Shown: positions 6,602-11,765 of the stretch, in pieces | Layout: each line of letters begins with the position of its first letter | Position numbering within the stretch: the stretch's first letter is position 1 | NCBI GenBank assembly: GCA_023406715.1 | Contig: JAEXVC010000224.1 | Location: 1-11,765 of the forward strand | Length of the DNA: 11,765 nucleotides | From: Bacteroidota bacterium | GTDB taxonomy: Bacteria > Bacteroidota > Bacteroidia > Bacteroidales > Tenuifilaceae | Reading direction: 5' to 3' | Translations under genes and position numbers: made by a program | Notes under the pieces: model-generated | Database searches by the model: none | What the model was told of the DNA's origin: nothing | Seen by the model: only the letters and a program-made list of their open reading frames with translations

Positions 6602-8237
6602 GTTCCGTGTCTATTAATTCTCTGTTTTTGGTTTCGTCTAAAGCCTTTTGTCCTTTTTGTGTAGTACTATAGGTTCCTTTTTCAACTGGGAATAGAACTA
6701 GGGATTGAGGTATTATCGAAAATTTATTAATTGGACGAATGCTTTCGAGCCACTTAAAGCCTTTAAGGTTTATTTCCTCAATATCAATTTTTGAAATAGG
6801 GTGGAAGTTGGATATTGGTTTTTCCAAAAAAGTAATCTTTGCTGGACTGTTATTCTTTATTTTTATTGAAATGTTTGAGCATTCGGCTTGGTTTACCATT
6901 GTTATGGTATCTTTTTCCTTTACAAAGTAAACAGCCTGACCATTTCCTTTAACATCAACCTTGTTTAGTTTGCCTTCAAGAAATCTTGCAAAAATTGTTT
7001 TACCCTGCATTTGGTTGAAATACAAATCTGTTTCTTTTGATATCATAAACGCAGAGCCAATAAAATCGACCTGACGAAGCGATTGTTGTTCCGAAAAAAT
7101 TACAATTTCATTGGCCGACATTTGGTTTGTTTGGTTCCAAAGAACGGGTTCAACATACATTTTAAGGGTTGAATCGGTGCTATTGAATATCATGGAGTCA
7201 CATTTTCCTTGGATATCGCTTCGGAAAAATTTAACATTGCCCAGTGCCTTTAAGAGTTTGTACGTAGAGTCCTTATCGGTTACAACATCTTTTTTTAAAG
7301 TACGGAGGAAAAACTTGTCGGATCTAAGGAAGAGTGTATCTTTTTTGTCGATCATCATCGCATAGGGATTTTCTGTAACTTCAGCTTCCTGAGTTTTTTC
7401 CCAATAACTTCCTTTGTCCCCGTATATGTATGTTCGGTTTACTGTATCAACCACAACAATATTTTCGCTTGCATTAGCAATTCCATTCTGTTTGTCGTAA
7501 AAAATATTATCGCCAAACATTTTATATGTATCGCTAATTATGTAAGCATTTTTTTGTAAGCTAGATTGGTTTAAGTCTCTATTATGCCATCCTTGCTCAC
7601 AATAAGCATAATTCTCTTTATTGTAAATATTTGTAGGGCCAAAGAACGAGGCGATTTTGTTGTTGGTATTGTACTCTAAGGAATCTGTAAAAATGTCACC
7701 ATCGGTGTTGTTCATTACAACATTACCAGCAAATGCTATTTTCTTTTCTTTTCTGAAGTAATACCCCCGCTGGCTTTTTAGTTTTGAATCCTTAGTGGTT
7801 ATAACCCCGTCTGTAGTATAGTAGGCGTAATTTGTTTTGGAATTGAAGTTTAAAGTATTTGTAACTAATGTAGCGTCGTCATCAACTAAGCGTACCTCTT
7901 TTCCGGTTAATTCCCCAATTGATGTTTTCCCATCGAAATGCAACACATCTCCGTAAAGTTTTGCTGTTTCTTGCGATACTACAACATTCCTGTATGCATC
8001 GAACCAGTTTTCCTCTTTGTGCATGTATGCACTATCGCAGGCGATAGTTGTGTTCTCATATTCGAACACAACATCACCAATATAACGAATAATGAGCTGA
8101 TTGTTTACTTTGAGGCTTTTCATACTATTAGCCCCTTTTAGTTTTATGACACTTTTATTTTGGGCTAAACAGTTTGTTAAGCCAATAAATAAAATGAAAA
8201 CAATGAGGCCAATGGATGATCTTGTTTGTAAAATCAT
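6585..8237 (-). CDS. OstA-like LPS export protein (LptA/OstA jellyroll family)
   Basis: A 550-residue secreted protein. It has a signal peptide (hydrophobic residues about 8-20) with a likely cleavage after LAQ (residue 26); the cysteine before it lies in LTNC, a poor lipobox, so a soluble or outer-membrane form is more likely than a lipoprotein. The body is repeated beta-strand pairs of the OstA type, for example VFEYENTTIACDSAYMHKEE (about 57-76), LYGDVLHFDGKT (94-105) and AFAGNVVMNNTDGDIFTDSL (about 168-187): each gives a strand, a 'D-S/T-L' turn and a strand. This family forms the jellyroll bridge or periplasmic part of LPS transport (Lpt). It is the last gene of the parvulin operon, 7 bases after surA-like, and its 3' end overlaps yaaA by 17 bases. 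The lptA or lptD symbol is not assigned because Bacteroidota OstA-like proteins are distinct. Confidence 0.85.
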   Translation of the reverse strand: MILQTRSSIGLIVFILFIGLTNCLAQNKSVIKLKGANSMKSLKVNNQLIIRYIGDVVFEYENTTIACDSAYMHKEENWFDAYRNVVVSQETAKLYGDVLHFDGKTSIGELTGKEVRLVDDDATLVTNTLNFNSKTNYAYYTTDGVITTKDSKLKSQRGYYFRKEKKIAFAGNVVMNNTDGDIFTDSLEYNTNNKIASFFGPTNIYNKENYAYCEQGWHNRDLNQSSLQKNAYIISDTYKMFGDNIFYDKQNGIANASENIVVVDTVNRTYIYGDKGSYWEKTQEAEVTENPYAMMIDKKDTLFLRSDKFFLRTLKKDVVTDKDSTYKLLKALGNVKFFRSDIQGKCDSMIFNSTDSTLKMYVEPVLWNQTNQMSANEIVIFSEQQSLRQVDFIGSAFMISKETDLYFNQMQGKTIFARFLEGKLNKVDVKGNGQAVYFVKEKDTITMVNQAECSNISIKIKNNSPAKITFLEKPISNFHPISKIDIEEINLKGFKWLESIRPINKFSIIPQSLVLFPVEKGTYSTTQKGQKALDETKNRELIDTELKIVE

Positions 8238-8244
8238 TCCTAAT

Positions 8245-9591
8245 CTACTTTATCCAACCTTTTGACTCAAACTTGCAACTCTTAAATGAGGGTTCAATTC
8301 TGATGAATGTTACTCTTTGTTTTTTCTCAATCCACTCCTTTAAAATGTCAGATTCCATACTTTGCTTTGCAAGGCCTTGTATCACATCGTAATCATCTTT
8401 GATGTTTGCAGTATGAGCCTTTACGATTCGTTTAATTTTGACTATTTTAAATACAACATTGGCATGTTCGTCGCGCGATTCAAATGGTGCACTCATTTCT
8501 CCTACTTTGAGGTCTCTTATTACATAAAAATCTGAAGGTTGTAGGTGCTCTTTCTCAAAGAGTGATGTGTTAGTATAAAGATTAATGACAAGCCCTCCAT
8601 TTAGGTTTGATTTCTTATCCTCGGAAAACCTCATGGCTGCATGCTCAAATTTGATACTATCAGATTTAATAAGCGTGGCAATGCTATCTAGTTTAGCAAT
8701 TGCTTGAGCAGTCATATCTGATGAGAATTTGGGTTTCATTAGTATGTGACGAACGTTTATTTTGTCGCCCTTGCTTTCAATCATTTGAATAATATGAAAT
8801 CCGTACTCGGTCTCAACAATCTGGCTAACTTGTCCTTCTTTTAAACCAAAGGCAACATCAGCGAATGCTTTCACCAACTCATCTCTCGATCTAAAGCCTA
8901 GTTCTCCCCCACGAATAGCTGATGCCCTATCTTCAGAATAGGCAACTGCTAAAGTTGAGAAGCGTTCTCCTTTTAGTATGCGCTCACGAATTTCCAGCAA
9001 TTTTTCTTTAACCTGAAACTTTGCTTCGGCGGAGGATGGAGGGAATATTAATATTTGCTGCAATTCGTATTGCTCGGGTATTTTGGGTAAACTATCGGTA
9101 GGGGTATTTTTGTAGAAACTTTTAACTTCCGATGGTGTGATTTTAACCTTGTCGATAATTTTCTGACGCATTTGCTGTGATAATTGTTGCTCCTCGATAA
9201 CTTCTCTTAAATCGTCCTTTATTTCATACATTGGCTTATTAAAGTAATTTTCCAATGCTTTCTCGGAACCAATCTGATTGATAAAATACTTTAATCTTCT
9301 GTCAATTTCTGATTCAATAGACGCTATATTTACTTCAATACTATCAATTTTTGATTGGTTAACTAGAAGTTTATGGGTTAGCATTTGCTCAAGTAGTTGG
9401 CATCTGTCATTATCGCCAGTTAAAGCGCCTTGCATTTTCATGCGCAACACTTCTTGATCAATATCTGAAAGGAGAATTCTCTCTCCACCAACAATTGCAA
9501 CAACTTGGTCAATTACATTTTGCGATTTTAAATATCCATTAGTTGTAGTAATGGATACTAATAGAATTATTAAGAAACGATAAAATCTCAT
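8245..9591 (-). CDS. surA: SurA-like periplasmic peptidyl-prolyl isomerase/chaperone with two parvulin domains
   Basis: A 448-residue exported protein. It has a signal peptide (about 1-23, hydrophobic FLIILLVSITTT); a SurA N-terminal chaperone region beginning VIDQVVAIVGGERILLSDID (about 26-45) and running to about residue 160; first parvulin domain about 174-272 (ELQQILIF, GGELGF, GFHIIQMIES); second about 279-387 (NVRHILMKP, LNGGLVINL, VFKIVKI). SurA escorts unfolded outer-membrane proteins through the periplasm to the BAM complex; parvulin domains catalyse prolyl isomerisation. The second domain carries the classic RHILM start, while the first has LQQILI, so the second is more likely the catalytic one (inference). 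It lies 31 bases after the lipoprotein gene and 7 bases before the OstA-like gene, which fits one transcript. The ATG at 9591 puts the signal peptide right at the N-terminus. Confidence 0.93.
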   Translation of the reverse strand: MRFYRFLIILLVSITTTNGYLKSQNVIDQVVAIVGGERILLSDIDQEVLRMKMQGALTGDNDRCQLLEQMLTHKLLVNQSKIDSIEVNIASIESEIDRRLKYFINQIGSEKALENYFNKPMYEIKDDLREVIEEQQLSQQMRQKIIDKVKITPSEVKSFYKNTPTDSLPKIPEQYELQQILIFPPSSAEAKFQVKEKLLEIRERILKGERFSTLAVAYSEDRASAIRGGELGFRSRDELVKAFADVAFGLKEGQVSQIVETEYGFHIIQMIESKGDKINVRHILMKPKFSSDMTAQAIAKLDSIATLIKSDSIKFEHAAMRFSEDKKSNLNGGLVINLYTNTSLFEKEHLQPSDFYVIRDLKVGEMSAPFESRDEHANVVFKIVKIKRIVKAHTANIKDDYDVIQGLAKQSMESDILKEWIEKKQRVTFIRIEPSFKSCKFESKGWIK

Positions 9592-9622
9592 TGGTTCAAT
9601 AATATTAGTTTAGAACTGTCTG

Positions 9623-10480
9623 TTAGTATTTAAATATTTGAAAATTATTCTTATCCTGTTCGCGGTTATATAAACTTTGTTGCAGGTCAATAATTAGTTT
9701 CTGTTTTCTTGAGTTTAGAACAATTTGTTTAATGTTTTCAGTTACATACTCGAATGGAGCTATTGAACCCTTGAACAGTACACTTCTGAAACTTACTAAA
9801 TACAAATAGTCTCCATCTTCCATTTCAATCTGTTTCTGTTTGCTAAGTGTTTCATCAGTATTTTGGATTGGGTATGGTAATTCCCTTAAAATAAACGGTA
9901 ACGATATCCACTTATCGCCAAAGTAATCGTACTTAGTTGATGCTTGGTAGGCTAGGTTGTCGAGTTGTTTTATGTCATCATCCCTAGTTGATTTGTATAG
10001 TTCCTTAATTTTTTGGATTTGGGGTGCTTCTTTTCTAAGTTTGATGTAAAGTGCCTTTACTATGGTTTCGTCAAGTACAAAGTTATCTTTGTGTTCATTG
10101 TAGTATTGCTCTAATTCAGTAAGTTTGATGGAAGTGTCCATTTTTTGATTTATGTACTCCTGTTCGTACTTGAATATTAGCAAGGAGGTTCTGTAATCTT
10201 CAAGTTGGCGGGCAACATTTTTCTGTGAATCGCTCAAGTTTTGCTCGGCCATTCTTAAAAGTAACTGTGTCTGTATCCACTTCTCAACGTATGCCTTGGT
10301 TATTAAAGCGCTATCCTCCTTTGTTACCCCTCTAAGAAACAGATTTTCGATATCTGTAGAGTAAAGGTATTTGTCGTATACCTTTGCAATTGGCTTAGGC
10401 TTATCCTTTGAGTTCATGCAAGATGATAGGATAAAGCTAAATACAAGCAGAATGATATACTTCGTTAATAATTCTTTCAT
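9623..10480 (-). CDS. Parvulin-related lipoprotein (SurA-N-like, no recognisable PPIase core)
   Basis: A 285-residue lipoprotein with signal peptide and lipobox LSSC, lipidated on Cys21. After a short linker comes AKVYDKYLYSTDIENLF (about 32-48), the 'a-V-n-g-~-i-t-~-d-i' pattern that opens SurA and PpiD chaperone regions, then a helical segment with KAYVEKWIQTQLLLRMAEQN (62-81) and a long charged helix. ELEQYYNEHKDNF (122-134) matches the linker that normally leads into a parvulin domain, and VKALYIKL (141-148) stands where the RHIL strand would be, but I see no GG or GFHI motif, so the isomerase fold is degenerate or absent. It probably acts as a membrane-tethered chaperone partner for the two flanking PPIases. 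It begins 15 bases after the upstream gene's stop. In Bacteroidota such proteins are often just called hypothetical; function is inferred from position and N-terminus. Confidence 0.8.
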   Translation of the reverse strand: MKELLTKYIILLVFSFILSSCMNSKDKPKPIAKVYDKYLYSTDIENLFLRGVTKEDSALITKAYVEKWIQTQLLLRMAEQNLSDSQKNVARQLEDYRTSLLIFKYEQEYINQKMDTSIKLTELEQYYNEHKDNFVLDETIVKALYIKLRKEAPQIQKIKELYKSTRDDDIKQLDNLAYQASTKYDYFGDKWISLPFILRELPYPIQNTDETLSKQKQIEMEDGDYLYLVSFRSVLFKGSIAPFEYVTENIKQIVLNSRKQKLIIDLQQSLYNREQDKNNFQIFKY

Positions 10481-10495
10481 AAAAACTATTTATGG

Positions 10496-11765
10496 TTATT
10501 TTACTGATTCAACCAATTCGGTAAATACTTCATCGTTAACCTTAACGGGAAATTTCGCCTTTAAAGTATCTATCCATTCAGATTCAAGGGCTTCTTGGTA
10601 ATCTGCAATAACTTGTCCACGGCAATCGTCAAGTATTTTCTGGTCGCCAGTGGTTGTTACTAAAATTTCAGTAACAAGTATTGAGCCATCTTTGTCGGTT
10701 GTAACATTAATGCCGTTTTTCCAAGTTTTGTAGTTTAAAACATCAGGGAAGTCTGTGTTAGCCGATTTTTCTTCAACAGAAATCGCTTCACCTTTTTTGT
10801 TGAAGTTGGCAATGTAATCTTTTGGAGTAATTTTATTGCTTTTCCGTTTGGCAAAGCTATTCACAAACTTCTCTTTAACCTTTGCGTCCTTAATTGTGTA
10901 AACAGCATAGTGAACTCGTTCGCCCCATGTGTATTGGCTTTTGTGTGTGTCGTAATAGTTGGCAATACCTATGCTATCGGAGCTCTTTTGCCATACCATT
11001 TGGTTCGTAATCTCGAAAAGTAACATTCCTTCAAGGTATTCCTTGGAGAGTTGTTTGAATTCTGGATGTTTCTCTGGTAAACGATTTTCTTCAAACTCAA
11101 TAATTGTTCTATTAATCCATTCCCCATAGGCTACCTTAATAAAACCTTTTAATGTATTTTGGCCAATAAAGCGTTGATTTGTCTCAATAAAACTTGCAAA
11201 ATCGGAAATTCTATAACTACCACCAGTGAATTCAAAAATGACAGCATTATCCTTAACAGTTTTGGCTTTCCATTCGCCACGGTATAACGAAGAATCTAAC
11301 ATTTCTGCAACAAATTTCAGTTTTGCAGTATCCTCCTTGAAGTTGTACTCCTTCTTGATTTTCTTGATAAAGGACTCTCGCGATTTTTGATTCCTAGAAT
11401 CGCGTGCAACATTCGATTTTATTTCGGGTAGCATTTCCTCCTTAGTACCAACCATTTTTCTCCCAATACGCTTTACTATATGCCAGCCAAATGTGCTTTG
11501 GAATGGTTCAGATATTTGTCCGTCCGCAGTTAAACCGAATGCTACGCGTTCAAACTCTGGGATAATTTGACCAGAACTTAGCCAAGGTAATTCGCCACCA
11601 TTTTTTGCGGTGTTTGGGTCTTGCGATTCTTCCTTGGCAATAGTTGCAAAGTCGGCACCTGCTTTTAGTTTATCGCTAATTTCAACAATTTTTTTACGGG
11701 CATTCTCCGCATCTTGCGGGTTAGCGTTAGGTTGAACGCGAATCATTATATGCGCAACCTTAACC
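10496..11765 (-). CDS. PpiC-type peptidyl-prolyl isomerase, C-terminal part (5' end beyond right edge)
   Basis: The frame is open to the right edge; the in-frame ATG at 11744-11746 is internal, because the codons before it read VKVAHI and join IMIRV to make the opening strand of a parvulin domain. About 422 residues are visible. The first hundred form one PpiC domain (VAHIMIRV, FATIAKEESQDP, NGGELPWL, FGWHIVKRIG). Then come a helical stretch rich in Lys and Glu and a second SurA/PpiD-like helical region, including YYDTHKSQYTWGERVHYAVY, where a degenerate parvulin strand follows; it ends with WIDTLKAKFPVKVNDEVF, the usual tail of PpiD and SurA-like proteins. The missing part should hold the signal peptide and N-terminal chaperone region. 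It is the first visible gene of a run of four on the minus strand; its promoter is outside the window. Likely role: periplasmic folding of outer-membrane proteins. Confidence 0.9.
   Translation of the reverse strand, partial: VKVAHIMIRVQPNANPQDAENARKKIVEISDKLKAGADFATIAKEESQDPNTAKNGGELPWLSSGQIIPEFERVAFGLTADGQISEPFQSTFGWHIVKRIGRKMVGTKEEMLPEIKSNVARDSRNQKSRESFIKKIKKEYNFKEDTAKLKFVAEMLDSSLYRGEWKAKTVKDNAVIFEFTGGSYRISDFASFIETNQRFIGQNTLKGFIKVAYGEWINRTIIEFEENRLPEKHPEFKQLSKEYLEGMLLFEITNQMVWQKSSDSIGIANYYDTHKSQYTWGERVHYAVYTIKDAKVKEKFVNSFAKRKSNKITPKDYIANFNKKGEAISVEEKSANTDFPDVLNYKTWKNGINVTTDKDGSILVTEILVTTTGDQKILDDCRGQVIADYQEALESEWIDTLKAKFPVKVNDEVFTELVESVK

Noticed and set aside
6739..8141. Plus-strand frames at 6739-6930, 7111-7365 and 7938-8141.
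   Set aside because: They are antisense to the OstA-like gene with no domain or start context of their own.
10371..10601. Plus-strand frame at 10371-10601 spanning the gap between the lipoprotein and PpiC genes.
   Set aside because: It is antisense to the ends of two well-supported genes, and its product shows no recognisable feature.
11744..11746. ATG here as the true start of the PpiC-domain gene.
   Set aside because: The codons upstream (VKVAHI) complete the first parvulin strand, and the frame stays open to the edge, so the gene continues outside the window.

Overview
The window is AT-rich, densely coding bacterial DNA from a member of the Bacteroidota, most likely a Bacteroidales or Marinilabiliales-like lineage. 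The evidence is the gene content: a Bacteroidota-type TamB divergent from tsaD, an OstA-like LPS-export protein next to a SurA-type parvulin, and a second lipoprotein parvulin. Shine-Dalgarno sites are also weak or absent before nearly all starts. I found no rRNA, tRNA, CRISPR array, insertion sequence or prophage gene.

Layout. At 1-2203 (minus) is the N-terminal part of tamB, running off the left edge. Divergent from it is tsaD (2333-3355, plus), the tRNA t6A37 enzyme. Two bases after tsaD and convergent with it lies a hybrid sensor kinase (3358-5709, minus) with a periplasmic NMT1/THI5-like sensor, one membrane segment, a coiled coil, a kinase core and a receiver. Divergent from the kinase is yaaA (5831-6601, plus), whose frame is broken by a stop codon near its start. 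From 6585 to the right edge is a minus-strand gene string read right to left: a large PpiC-domain PPIase (cut by the right edge), a lipoprotein parvulin relative, a SurA-like PPIase with two parvulin domains, and an OstA-like protein. The gaps of 15, 31 and 7 bases suggest one operon whose promoter lies outside the window.

How the genes fit together. The right-hand operon and tamB both serve envelope biogenesis: chaperoning of outer-membrane proteins (the three parvulin-type proteins), LPS transport (OstA-like) and lipid or protein delivery to the outer membrane (TamB). tsaD and yaaA are housekeeping and stress genes. The hybrid kinase is an orphan with no transporter or response regulator beside it.

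Most notable observations. (1) The kinase H-box carries Phe where the phosphoacceptor His should be, although the ATP-binding and receiver residues are intact. (2) yaaA has TAA exactly where the family's conserved SP(A/S)K lysine codon should be; the restored frame is 256 codons, the family length. (3) tamB has no ATG, GTG or TTG in frame before its membrane anchor; an ATC stands where the ATG is expected. I see no clearly new multi-gene system here. The window is mainly ordinary core genome with these three anomalies.
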